A stretch of DNA of 38,637 bases from Acidimicrobiia bacterium (GTDB lineage: Bacteria > Actinomycetota > Acidimicrobiia > Acidimicrobiales > Poriferisodalaceae): contig JAJDZE010000136.1 in NCBI GenBank assembly GCA_022824805.1, forward strand, positions 1 to 38,637. The letters are read 5' to 3'. The notes beneath the pieces were generated by a model. It ran no database searches, was not told the origin of the DNA, and saw only the letters and a program-made list of their open reading frames with translations. This document shows, piece by piece, positions 16,334 to 23,897 of the stretch. The position numbers and the translations under genes are program-made. Position 1 is the stretch's first letter; every line of letters starts with the position of its first letter.

Positions 16334-16339
16334 TATTTT
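16334..16339 (+). promoter_or_regulatory. Candidate ftsZ -10 box in the ftsQ-ftsZ gap
   Basis: The 130-bp gap 16275-16404 contains one AT-rich patch with TATTTT, which fits TANNNT; no convincing -35 is seen. A separate ftsZ promoter between ftsQ and ftsZ is common in bacteria. An in-frame GTG at 16387 lies in this gap but is not thought to be the ftsZ start. Confidence 0.35.
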
Positions 16340-16394
16340 TCCTAGAAGGTGCCCGTCGGCGACACGCGTGATGTCGCGGCCGGCCAGTGAACGC

Positions 16395-16400
16395 AAGGAG
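16395..16400 (+). promoter_or_regulatory. Ribosome binding site fixing the ftsZ start
   Basis: AAGGAG lies 4 nt before GTG 16405. This start gives [15 protein letters not shown], matching actinobacterial FtsZ N-termini (typically MAAPQNYLAVIKV), whereas GTG 16387 would place the ribosome binding site inside the coding region. Confidence 0.75.
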
Positions 16401-16404
16401 CCCT

Positions 16405-17487
16405 GTGGCCTCACCACAGAACTACGTGGCAGTCATCAAGGTGGTGGGTGTCGGGGGCGGCGGCTCGAATGCCGTCAACCGGATGATCGATTTCGGATTG
16501 GGCGGAGTCGAGTTCATCGCCGTCAATACCGACGCCCAAGCCCTGCTGTTGAGCGACGCCGACGTCAAGCTGGACATCGGCCGCCAGCTGACTCGCGGGC
16601 TCGGCGCCGGCAGCGATCCCGAGGTCGGCACACGAGCCGCAGAAGAGCACCGTGATGAGATCGCCGAAGCGCTGCAGGGTGCGGACATGGTGTTCATCAC
16701 CGCCGGGGAGGGCGGCGGCACCGGCACCGGCGGCGCCCCGGTGGTGGCAGAGGTGTCCAAGGAAGTAGGAGCGCTGACCATCGGCGTGGTGACACGCCCG
16801 TTTGCCTTCGAGGGCAAGCGCCGGCAGATCCAGGCCGAACAGGGCATCGAGCGACTCAAGGAACGCGTCGACACGCTGATCGTGATCCCGAATGATCGGC
16901 TGCTGACCGTGGCGAGCGAGCACACGTCGATCATCGACGCCTTCCGCATGGCCGATGACGTCCTGCGTGAGGGCGTTTCGGGCATCTCGGGGCTGATCAC
17001 CACGCCGGGCCTCATCAATACCGACTTCGCCGACGTCAAGGCGATCATGTCGAGCGCCGGCACCGCCTTGATGGGAATCGGTCGCGCCCATGGCGAGAAC
17101 CGCTCCAAGAATGCGGCTCGACAGGCAGTCTCGTCGTCGCTGCTCGAGGAGTCCATCGACGGTGCCCGCGGCATCCTGCTGAACATCGCCGCGGGGCCAG
17201 AACTCGGGCTGTTCGAGGTCAACGAAGCAGCCGAAGTCATCCGTGAAGTGGCGCACGCCGAAGCCAACATCATCTTCGGCACAGTGATCGACGATTCGCT
17301 CGGCGAAGAGATCCGCGTCACGGTCATCGCTGCAGGGTTCGACCGATACGGACCGGGCCGCTCTGGGAGTGCCGCGCTGGGCGACTACGCCTCCTCCGAT
17401 GAGACTGGCGATATGGCCGACCCGTTCGGCGACCCCGACCTCGACGAGGACGACGGATCATTCGACGTGCCCAGCTTCTTGCGGTGA
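16405..17487 (+). CDS. ftsZ: Cell division GTPase FtsZ
   Basis: FtsZ is the tubulin-like GTPase that assembles the Z-ring. In 360 residues: [20 protein letters not shown], the T4 glycine box GGGTGTGG at 103-110, NDRLL, and the T7 loop N205-x-D207-x-x-D210 (NTDFAD) that completes the neighbour's GTPase site. The linker after the core is short, and the conserved C-terminal peptide FDVPSFLR ends the protein; in actinobacteria this is the SepF docking tail. With SepF encoded downstream and no FtsA in the cluster, SepF is the likely membrane anchor. Confidence 0.98.
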   Translation: MASPQNYVAVIKVVGVGGGGSNAVNRMIDFGLGGVEFIAVNTDAQALLLSDADVKLDIGRQLTRGLGAGSDPEVGTRAAEEHRDEIAEALQGADMVFITAGEGGGTGTGGAPVVAEVSKEVGALTIGVVTRPFAFEGKRRQIQAEQGIERLKERVDTLIVIPNDRLLTVASEHTSIIDAFRMADDVLREGVSGISGLITTPGLINTDFADVKAIMSSAGTALMGIGRAHGENRSKNAARQAVSSSLLEESIDGARGILLNIAAGPELGLFEVNEAAEVIREVAHAEANIIFGTVIDDSLGEEIRVTVIAAGFDRYGPGRSGSAALGDYASSDETGDMADPFGDPDLDEDDGSFDVPSFLR

Positions 17488-17521
17488 CGCCTGGGCCGTG
17501 CGGTAACCACCTCACGCCGCT

Positions 17522-17540
17522 GCGCACCGACGCGGTGCGC
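17522..17540 (+). terminator. Hairpin after ftsZ, possible terminator or attenuator
   Basis: GCGCACC and GGTGCGC form a perfect 7-bp stem with a 5-nt loop, 34 nt after the ftsZ stop. There is no T-run, as is common for actinobacterial terminators, so partial termination or mRNA protection is also possible. It separates highly expressed ftsZ from pgeF. Confidence 0.5.
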
Positions 17541-17593
17541 CCATGTCGCAGCGAGACTGCACTGCGCGGCACGCCACTCCGGTAGGTGCGCGG

Positions 17594-18280
17594 ATGTTGA
17601 TGTTGCGCCGGCGCTGCGGGAACAGTGTGGTGCACATCGTGTTCACCGAGCGCGACGACGGCGACTGCGCTCCGATCGACGGCACTGCCCCCGCCGACAT
17701 GACGGTCCTGCGGCAGATCCACGGTGCGCGCATTGTCGAGGTCGGGCGACCAGGAGAGCATCGGGGTGTCTGCGCAGACGCTGCGTGGACATCGATGCCG
17801 GGCGCCACGCTGGCTGTGAGAACCGCCGACTGCGTACCGATTGCCCTGTACGGCGCCGATACGGCGGGTCGGGGGGCGGTCGGGGTGGTGCACGCAGGGT
17901 GGAAAGGCTTGCTCGACGGCGTCATCTCGGTGGCCCTCGCCGAACTTGGCCGTCACGGGATCCATCACCCGCGCGCCATCGTCGGACCCCACATCGGCCC
18001 GCTGCACTACGAATTCGGCGCCGATCAGCTGCAAGCTGCCACGGTGGCACTCGGTGCTTCGGTGTCGAGCACGACGCACTGGGGCACCCCGTCGCTGGAT
18101 CTGGGCGAGACCACACGGCTGGAGCTGCGACGGCACGGGGCCGTCATCGACAGCGAGATCGGCCGTTGCACCGCTTCCGATGAGCGCTATTTCTCGCATC
18201 GAGCCCGTGCCGAGCAGGGCCGGACGGCGGTGCTGGTGCGGCTGGAGAATGAACCGGCCGGGGCGCCGATCGATGGCTGA
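17594..18280 (+). CDS. pgeF: Peptidoglycan editing factor / YfiH-type laccase-domain protein
   Basis: A DUF152 (YfiH/PgeF/YlmD) family protein, whose E. coli member removes mis-incorporated residues from peptidoglycan precursors; related proteins have purine nucleoside phosphorylase or deaminase activity. The three metal ligands are present: His43 in RQIHGARIV, Cys80 in RTADCVPI and His100 in VVHAGWKG, with near-canonical spacing, then GPHIGPLHYEFG and the C-terminal CT...YFSHR. At 228 residues it is short: the usual N-terminal SLNLG and NR-containing segment seems to be missing or strongly diverged. ATG 17594 has AGGTG 5 nt upstream; ATG 17543 would add 17 residues but lies against the hairpin at 17522-17540. 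It overlaps yggS by 8 nt. Confidence 0.85.
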   Translation: MLMLRRRCGNSVVHIVFTERDDGDCAPIDGTAPADMTVLRQIHGARIVEVGRPGEHRGVCADAAWTSMPGATLAVRTADCVPIALYGADTAGRGAVGVVHAGWKGLLDGVISVALAELGRHGIHHPRAIVGPHIGPLHYEFGADQLQAATVALGASVSSTTHWGTPSLDLGETTRLELRRHGAVIDSEIGRCTASDERYFSHRARAEQGRTAVLVRLENEPAGAPIDG

Positions 18281-18956
18281 CGCCACCGAGGTCCGCCGGC
18301 GCACCGAGCGTGTCAAGCAGCGGATCGTCGATGCCGGCGGCGATCCTGCCCAGGTGAGCATCGTGGCTGTGACCAAGGGCTTCGACAGTTCGGTTATCGA
18401 AGCTGCAGCTCGTGCCGATCTGGTGATGATCGGTGAGAACTATGCCCAAGAGTTGCAGGGCAAGTGGGCCGAGATGGACGCCGCGACCCGCACAGCACTC
18501 GAGATCCACTTCATCGGGCGTCTGCAGTCGAACAAAGTCCGGCAGCTCGCGGGAGTGGTGGACGTGTGGCAGAGCGTGGACCGGATGCGCCTGGTTGCCG
18601 CTATAGCCCGCCATGACCCCGGAGCTGCCATCTTCGTGCAGCTCGACGTGAGCGGCAGCGCCACGCAGGGTGGCTGTCCGCCAGACGAGGCGCCGTCGTT
18701 GGTGGCAGCCGCTCGTCAGGAGGGGCTCGATGTAGCGGGTTGCATGGCCATCGGCCCGCAGGGTTCACCAGCTGAAATCGAAAGCGCATTCGGCGAGTTG
18801 ACCCGGTTCGCTGATCTCCACGAACTCGAGCATCGCTGCATGGGCATGAGCGCAGATCTCGAAGCGGCGGTCAGAGCGGGTTCGACCATGGTGCGCATCG
18901 GGACGGCCCTCTTCGGCAACCGCCCACCCCGAAGCGCCTCAGATCAGAGTGCCTGA
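18273..18956 (+). CDS. YggS/PROSC-family pyridoxal-phosphate homeostasis protein
   Basis: A PLP-binding TIM-barrel protein of the YggS family, which keeps vitamin B6 and amino-acid pools balanced and has no known enzymatic activity. Its 227 residues show Lys35 in the AVTKGF motif (PLP Schiff base), GENYAQELQGKW, HFIGRLQSNKVRQL, a GCMAIG strand and the phosphate-binding end CMGMSADLEAAVRAGSTMVRIGTALFG. Typical length. The slot between pgeF and sepF is conserved across Gram-positive bacteria. ATG 18273 overlaps the pgeF stop by 8 nt. Confidence 0.93.
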   Translation: MADATEVRRRTERVKQRIVDAGGDPAQVSIVAVTKGFDSSVIEAAARADLVMIGENYAQELQGKWAEMDAATRTALEIHFIGRLQSNKVRQLAGVVDVWQSVDRMRLVAAIARHDPGAAIFVQLDVSGSATQGGCPPDEAPSLVAAARQEGLDVAGCMAIGPQGSPAEIESAFGELTRFADLHELEHRCMGMSADLEAAVRAGSTMVRIGTALFGNRPPRSASDQSA

Positions 18957-18963
18957 CCCCATC

Positions 18964-18969
18964 TTGACA
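18964..18969 (+). promoter_or_regulatory. Perfect -35 hexamer upstream of sepF
   Basis: TTGACA lies in the 75-bp gap between yggS and sepF. The best -10 partner at normal spacing is weak (TTGAGA at 18988-18993). TACCCT at 18976-18981 fits TANNNT but is too close to pair with this box. A sepF promoter in this gap is likely; its exact elements are not certain. Confidence 0.4.
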
Positions 18970-19031
18970 AGTCGGTACCCTGTGCCGTTGAGACGGCTCG
19001 TTGATCGAGGCTGTTGTTACCGAGGTTCTGC

Positions 19032-19544
19032 ATGGCATCGTTCATGAAGCAGGCAATGAGCTATCTGGGCTTGGGCCCCGATGACAGCTATGCGCCGTCA
19101 CCAGAACGCGCCATGCCAGGCGACATGCCCACCGCTGAGGCATTTCCCGATCAGACCGGCCAGAGCGGCGTCACCGTTGTGGAGCGACCGGCGCCAGCGA
19201 CATCCCAAGCCGCCCCCGCCGCGCCGACGTCGGCCGTGCGCCGCGTCGCCACCTCCACAGCGCAGCCATTCGTGCTCATGCCGCGGATGTTCGATGATGC
19301 ACAGCAGATCGGAGACCGATTCAAGCGCGATCAACCGATCATCTTGAATCTGCAGGGGCTCGATCGCGATACCGCTCGCCGGCTCCTCGACTTCGCCAGT
19401 GGGCTGTGCTACGCCCGTGACGGAGAGATGCGCAAGGTCGCGAACGCCGTGTACATGCTCGTGCCCGCGAACGTTGTGGTCAGCGATGGCGAGCACCACG
19501 CGGCGGCCGCACAGGACGCCCCCGCACAGGACGTCAGGCGCTGA
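19032..19544 (+). CDS. sepF: Cell division protein SepF
   Basis: SepF tethers FtsZ to the membrane and replaces FtsA in actinobacteria. In 170 residues: an N-terminal amphipathic segment (ASFMKQAMSYLGLG) expected to bind membrane, a Pro/Ala-rich linker (about 17-78) and the SepF domain (about 79-155) with PFVLMPRMFDDAQQIGDRF, ILNLQGLDRDTARRLLDFASG and VANAVYMLVPANVVV. ATG 19032 is preceded by GAGG at 19022-19025. The C-terminal tail is Ala/Gln/Asp-rich. The gene lies between yggS and yggT, the usual order. Confidence 0.95.
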   Translation: MASFMKQAMSYLGLGPDDSYAPSPERAMPGDMPTAEAFPDQTGQSGVTVVERPAPATSQAAPAAPTSAVRRVATSTAQPFVLMPRMFDDAQQIGDRFKRDQPIILNLQGLDRDTARRLLDFASGLCYARDGEMRKVANAVYMLVPANVVVSDGEHHAAAAQDAPAQDVRR

Positions 19545-19580
19545 GACGCTCCACCGCGGACCCTCAAGCGGAGCGGTGAG

Positions 19581-19835
19581 ATGCTGTGCACGCTGGTTTC
19601 GCTCTACGTGTTCGCGATCTTTGCGCGTGTGCTGTTCAGCTGGATCCCGCTGGCGCCGGAGAGCCCGGTCATGGTGGTGCGAACCTGGCTGGTGCGCATT
19701 ACCGAACCGGTCATGGGTCCGTTGCGGCGGGCGCTCCCCGCGGTGCGACTGGGCCGGGTGGCACTCGACCTGTCACCGATCGTGCTGATCATCGGACTGC
19801 AGGTCTTCGTGGCGGGCATGCTGCTGGGTTGCTGA
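19581..19835 (+). CDS. YggT family membrane protein
   Basis: An 84-residue membrane protein with two hydrophobic helices (about 2-22 and 64-82) separated by a loop with RITEPVMGPLRRALP, the YggT family signature. Members are found near division genes and are involved in osmotic tolerance or division; biochemical function is not established. GGAG at 19570-19573 precedes the ATG. It lies 36 nt after sepF. Confidence 0.92.
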   Translation: MLCTLVSLYVFAIFARVLFSWIPLAPESPVMVVRTWLVRITEPVMGPLRRALPAVRLGRVALDLSPIVLIIGLQVFVAGMLLGC

Positions 19836-19843
19836 GACGCTGG

Positions 19844-19849
19844 TACATT
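19844..19849 (+). promoter_or_regulatory. Candidate -10 box (TACATT) of a leaderless transcript
   Basis: TACATT fits TANNNT and ends 7 nt before ATG 19857. There is no ribosome binding site, so the mRNA probably begins at the start codon. Confidence 0.6.
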
Positions 19850-19856
19850 CCGCGCC

Positions 19857-20561
19857 ATGGCGAGTCCTGATTCTCCTCCCGTCGAACCCTCCGATACCGA
19901 GGGCGAGGGCTTGCTCGAGACCATCGGCGCCCAGCTCGCGACGCTCACGGCGCAAGTGTCCGAGATCGACCAGCGCATGAGCAGCGTGGAATCGGGAACG
20001 CCATCACAGCCGGTGGAAGTGCGGCTGTCGCCCGAGACGGTGGCGCAGATTGCCGATGCACTCGCCGCTCTGCAGGCCGCAGGCAGTCAGGCACTGGACG
20101 AAGCCTTCAAGACAGCAAGCGACGACCTCACCGAGGCGCTGTCGGGTCTCGTACGGTCCGAAATATCGAGGACGCTGACCGACGCCGGTTACACCGTCGA
20201 GGTCACCGAGGTCGCCGAGTCGGACATCGACGACGGGCCGTCCGAGGACGACACAGGCGCCTCTCTCGCCGGCGAGAGCAACGTCGATGAGCTGAGTGAG
20301 CCCGAACCGGTTGCAGCCTCGGTTCGCTCCGGGCCCGATGCGGGCGCCGTGCCGGCGATCGTCGCGCCATTGGCCGCAGCCGAACGGGTTGACGCCGCGT
20401 ACGAATCGATCGGTTCTGGCTCGCAGGGTGCCACGGGCGACGACGACTCCGATGAAGCCGACAGTCATCTGATCGACGCGGATCGGGCGCCGCTCCGGCT
20501 CGACGAACTCGATGATCCCTTCCTGGATGCGCTGATCCGCAAGGAACCCCTGTCCGCTTAG
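19857..20561 (+). CDS. Acidic protein of unknown function in the DivIVA slot
   Basis: A 234-residue soluble, strongly acidic protein that I do not recognise. A predicted helical or coiled-coil region covers about residues 18-110 (LLETIGAQLATLTAQVSEIDQRM; then a segment of heptad-like Leu/Ala spacing to LVRSEISRTLTDAGY). A low-complexity Asp/Glu/Ser/Gly stretch covers about 120-215, and a short hydrophobic-acidic C-terminus follows (LDELDDPFLDALIRKEPL). No signal peptide or membrane helix is seen. In most actinobacteria the gene after yggT is divIVA (wag31), but the DivIVA N-terminal motif is absent here. It may be a partner of the division machinery by position only. Its stop codon overlaps that of the convergent ileS. 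Confidence 0.7.
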   Translation: MASPDSPPVEPSDTEGEGLLETIGAQLATLTAQVSEIDQRMSSVESGTPSQPVEVRLSPETVAQIADALAALQAAGSQALDEAFKTASDDLTEALSGLVRSEISRTLTDAGYTVEVTEVAESDIDDGPSEDDTGASLAGESNVDELSEPEPVAASVRSGPDAGAVPAIVAPLAAAERVDAAYESIGSGSQGATGDDDSDEADSHLIDADRAPLRLDELDDPFLDALIRKEPLSA

Positions 20562-23500
20562 CCCCTGTCTGCTGAGACGGGCGCCGGCGAGCAGACCGCC
20601 AGATCGAGGTCGGGCTCGTCGCTGCCGTCGAGCCAGCGGATCTCCTGCGCGAGCACGGCGGCTTCCACCAATGGCTGGTGCTGACGGATCGCATCCAGAT
20701 TCGACGGGCTCCAGCGGATCGTCAGGGTGATGCGGTCGGTGACGTCGAGACCGTGCTCCTTGCGCGTTTGCTGGATGTGGCGGATCAGATCGCGAGCTGC
20801 ACCTTCGGCTTCCAGCTCAGGTGTGACCGTGGGGTCCAGCGTCACGACCAGTTGCTGGTCTTCCAGCACTGACGTCGTGGCCGGGTCGGCGGGCTGCAGG
20901 GTGAGCTGGTATTCGCCCTCAAGCAGTTCGTGGCCTCCGGCAACCACCCCACCCTCTGCCGTCACGCGCCAGTCGCCCCCTCGGGCGGCCACGAAGACTT
21001 CCTGAACGGCGGCGCCCAACCGCGGCCCCAGCACCGAGCCGTCAGGGCGCAGCACATGGGTTGCGAGGTCGCCAAGCTCGTCGAGCAGCTTCACCTCCCG
21101 CACGTTGATCTCCTCAGCCAGAAGCTGCGCGAACGGTTCGAGCAGCTCGGCGCCGGCGCCGGCCACGGTCACGCTGTGCAGCGGCAGCCGGACGCGCAAG
21201 CCGGCGTCTTCGCGCACTCGCAACGCTGCCGACGCCGCTGCGCGCACCGCATCCATCCGGTCGACGAGATCGGGATCGAACGGGAGCATCTCGGGGTCAG
21301 GCCAGTCGCTCAGGTGCACGCTGTGGCCGCCGGTCAGCCCGCTGTATATCTCTTCGGTGATCATCGGCAGCAGCGGGGCCGCTATGGCCGCAAAGATCCT
21401 CAGCACCGTGTACAGCGTGTCGAAGGCGTCAGATTCGCCCGTGCTCGCGCCTTCGGCGGACAGGGCGCGGGCGGACTCGCCCCAAAAGCGTGTCCGGCTG
21501 CGGCGGATGTACCAGTTGTTGAGCGCGTCGATGAATGACTGCAGCGCGGCAGCGGCCCCCGGCAAGTCGTACGCGTCGAGACTTGCCGTCACTGACTCCA
21601 GCGTGACCCTGGTCTTGGCCAGCAAGTAGCGATCGAGCACATGCGGAGAGTCGACTCGTACCTTGGCCTCGTAGCCATCGGCGTTCGCGTACAGCGTGAA
21701 GAATGCGTATGAGTTCCAGATCGGGATCAGCACCTGCCGGGCGACCTCGTCGATGCCGCTGTCGGAAATGCGTGTGTCGCCGCCCCGAACGATGTTCGTC
21801 GCCATGAGGTACCACCGCAGTGCATCGGCGCCCTGGTTGGCGAAGATGTCGGTGGGCTCGGTGTAGTTCCGCAGCCGCTTGGACAGCTTGTTGCCGTCGG
21901 CGGCCAGCAGCACGCCATGGCAGATCACGTTCTGGAACGCCGGCTGGCCGAACAGCGCTCCCGCCAGCACGTGGAGCGTGTAGAACCAGCCGCGGGTCTG
22001 GTTGATGTACTCCACGATGAAATCAGCCGGAAAGTTCTCTTCGAACCACTCGGAGTTCTCGAACGGGTAGTGCACCTGCGCGAAGGACATCGACCCCGAC
22101 TCGAACCAGCAGTCGAGCACCTCGGGCACACGTCGCATGGTCGAGCGGCCCGTGGGGTCGTCGGGGTTCGGTCGTGTCAGCTCGTCGATGAACGGCCGGT
22201 GCAGATCCGTCGGGCGCACGCCGAAGTCCGCCTCGAGCTCATCAAGACTGCCGTAGACATCGATTCGGGGGCAGTCGGGGTCATCGCTCATCCAGATCGG
22301 GATGGGCGAGCCCCAGAACCGGTTGCGACTGATGGACCAGTCACGGGCCCCCGCCAGCCATTGGCCGAACCGGCCATCGCGGACGTGGCCGGGAACCCAG
22401 TTGATCTGCTGGTTGGTCTCGGCCAACAGATCGGAGATCTCGGTGACCTTCACGTACCACGAGCTGATGGCTCTGTAGATGATCGGCGTGTCGGTGCGCC
22501 AGCAGTGCGGGTAGTTGTGTTCGTAGCTGTCGTGGCGCAGCACCCTGCCGCGTCGCTTCAGCTCAGCGATGATCTGCGGGTTTGCCTCGAAGACGTTGAG
22601 GTCGGCCCACGGAGTGACAGGTTGGGTAAAGCAACCCCGGTCGTCCACCGGCACGGCGTCGCCGATCTCGATGCCGTGAGCCTCGCAGAGGAACTGATCC
22701 TCCTCGCCGAAGCCAGGTGCCAGGTGAACCACGCCGGTGCCTTCGGTGGTGTCGACAAAATCGCCGGCGAGCACCCGGAACGCCTCGGTGCGATGAGCGA
22801 AGAACTCGAACATCGGCGAGTAGCGGCGGCCGGCGAGCTCAGCGCCGCTCATCGTGCCTACGACGGTGTACGGCTCGAGGTCTGCTGCATACTGCTCGAG
22901 ACAGTCCGACGCGAGGACGTAACGGCCGGCACCGAGCGCCTCCGATTGCACCACGGCATAGGCAATCTCCTCGCCGACGGCGACCGCGAGATTGGACGGC
23001 AGGGTCCACGGCGTTGTGGTCCAAGCGAGCAGTCGCAACGGACCGCCTGTGCCGGCTGTGCTGCTTGCGCCGGTTGGCTCATCTGCGTCCGCGAGTTCGA
23101 ACCAGACCGTGATGGCAGGATCCTGGCGAGGTCTCGTGGCATCGTCGAGCCTGATCTCGAAATTCGACAGCGGTGTCTCCGCACCCCACGAGTAGGGCAT
23201 CACCCGGAACGCCTGGTAGACGAGACCGCGGTCCCAGAGCTGCTTGAACGCCCACATGACCGATTCCATGTAGGGCAGGTCCATCGTCTTGTAGTCGTCG
23301 TCGAAGTCGACCCATCGTGCTTGGCGGGTGACGGTCTTGCGCCACTCCGCCGTGTATCGCAGCACCGAATCACGACATTGGGCGTTGAAGCGTTCGATGC
23401 CGAATTCCGTGATCGCAGCGCGTCCGCTCACGCCGAGCTCGCGCTCGGTCTCCATCTCGGCAGGCAGGCCATGGCAGTCCCAGCCGAAGCGCCGGTTGAC

Positions 23501-23758
23501 ACGGTGACCACGCATCGTCTGGTACCGAGGGATCACGTCCTTGACGTAGCCAGTCAGCAGGTGGCCGTGGTGCGGCAGCCCGTTCGCAAAGGGAGGACCG
23601 TCGTAGAAGACGAACTCGTCGTCCGCGGGCCTGTTCGCGATCGACGTCTCAAAGGTGCCCTGCTCGTGCCAGCGCGCGAGGATCCGTTCCTCGATGTGCG
23701 GGAAATCTGCTTGCGCAGGTACACGTGGGTACACGGTGTCGGTCGGCTCTCGCTTCAC
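20558..23758 (-). CDS. ileS: Isoleucyl-tRNA synthetase, type 2 (eukaryote-like)
   Basis: IleRS charges tRNA-Ile. In 1066 residues: the canonical HxGH motif as HHGH at 63-66 (in PPFANGLPHHGHLLTG), the WTTTPWTLPSN editing-domain motif, GTGVVHLAPGFGEED, DCWFESGSM, and the KMSKS-equivalent KLSKR at 624-628 followed by LRNYTEP. The KLSKRLRNY form, the GLPHHGH context and the long C-terminal region are typical of the type 2 IleRS that is generally less sensitive to mupirocin. Start GTG 23758 is chosen because AGGAGG lies 5 nt upstream; an ATG at 23824 lacks this. The gene is inverted relative to the surrounding operons: it is convergent with the acidic-protein gene (4-nt overlap of stops) and divergent from the traR-like gene. 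Confidence 0.96.
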   Translation of the reverse strand: MKREPTDTVYPRVPAQADFPHIEERILARWHEQGTFETSIANRPADDEFVFYDGPPFANGLPHHGHLLTGYVKDVIPRYQTMRGHRVNRRFGWDCHGLPAEMETERELGVSGRAAITEFGIERFNAQCRDSVLRYTAEWRKTVTRQARWVDFDDDYKTMDLPYMESVMWAFKQLWDRGLVYQAFRVMPYSWGAETPLSNFEIRLDDATRPRQDPAITVWFELADADEPTGASSTAGTGGPLRLLAWTTTPWTLPSNLAVAVGEEIAYAVVQSEALGAGRYVLASDCLEQYAADLEPYTVVGTMSGAELAGRRYSPMFEFFAHRTEAFRVLAGDFVDTTEGTGVVHLAPGFGEEDQFLCEAHGIEIGDAVPVDDRGCFTQPVTPWADLNVFEANPQIIAELKRRGRVLRHDSYEHNYPHCWRTDTPIIYRAISSWYVKVTEISDLLAETNQQINWVPGHVRDGRFGQWLAGARDWSISRNRFWGSPIPIWMSDDPDCPRIDVYGSLDELEADFGVRPTDLHRPFIDELTRPNPDDPTGRSTMRRVPEVLDCWFESGSMSFAQVHYPFENSEWFEENFPADFIVEYINQTRGWFYTLHVLAGALFGQPAFQNVICHGVLLAADGNKLSKRLRNYTEPTDIFANQGADALRWYLMATNIVRGGDTRISDSGIDEVARQVLIPIWNSYAFFTLYANADGYEAKVRVDSPHVLDRYLLAKTRVTLESVTASLDAYDLPGAAAALQSFIDALNNWYIRRSRTRFWGESARALSAEGASTGESDAFDTLYTVLRIFAAIAAPLLPMITEEIYSGLTGGHSVHLSDWPDPEMLPFDPDLVDRMDAVRAAASAALRVREDAGLRVRLPLHSVTVAGAGAELLEPFAQLLAEEINVREVKLLDELGDLATHVLRPDGSVLGPRLGAAVQEVFVAARGGDWRVTAEGGVVAGGHELLEGEYQLTLQPADPATTSVLEDQQLVVTLDPTVTPELEAEGAARDLIRHIQQTRKEHGLDVTDRITLTIRWSPSNLDAIRQHQPLVEAAVLAQEIRWLDGSDEPDLDLAVCSPAPVSADRG

Positions 23759-23763
23759 CAGCG

Positions 23764-23769
23764 CCTCCT
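23764..23769 (-). promoter_or_regulatory. Ribosome binding site fixing the ileS start
   Basis: On the minus strand AGGAGG lies 5 nt before GTG 23758. The 139-bp divergent region 23759-23897 otherwise shows only a GGGTACCC palindrome and the plus-strand -10 at 23865. Confidence 0.75.
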
Positions 23770-23864
23770 GGGCCTTGCCTGAGCCCACGAGACAGCGAGG
23801 GTACCCCTGAGGCAGGGAAATCAACGGAGTTGCAGACTGCCAAACGCAGCCGAAATCGGCGACC

Positions 23865-23870
23865 TAGACT
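23865..23870 (+). promoter_or_regulatory. Candidate -10 box (TAGACT) for the TraR/DksA-like gene
   Basis: TAGACT fits TANNNT. Transcription from about 23877 would give a short leader containing GGGGAGGAG just before ATG 23898. This gene is therefore leadered, unlike the five leaderless candidates in the window. Confidence 0.45.
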
Positions 23871-23897
23871 GCCGCGTCGCTTCTGTGGGGAGGAGCC

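Noticed and set aside
23561-23572. Altered GxHH signature of hyper-mupirocin-resistant IleRS
   Set aside because: The motif here reads HHGH, which is the canonical HxGH form.
21917-23782. A 621-codon open frame antisense to ileS
   Set aside because: It lies entirely opposite a well-conserved synthetase, has no recognisable motif and is the expected by-product of GC-rich codon use.
23759-23897. T-box riboswitch upstream of ileS
   Set aside because: Actinobacterial ileS genes often have one, but the 139-bp leader lacks a clear AGGGTGGTACCGCG-like antiterminator or sequestrator. The GGGTACCC palindrome alone is not enough.
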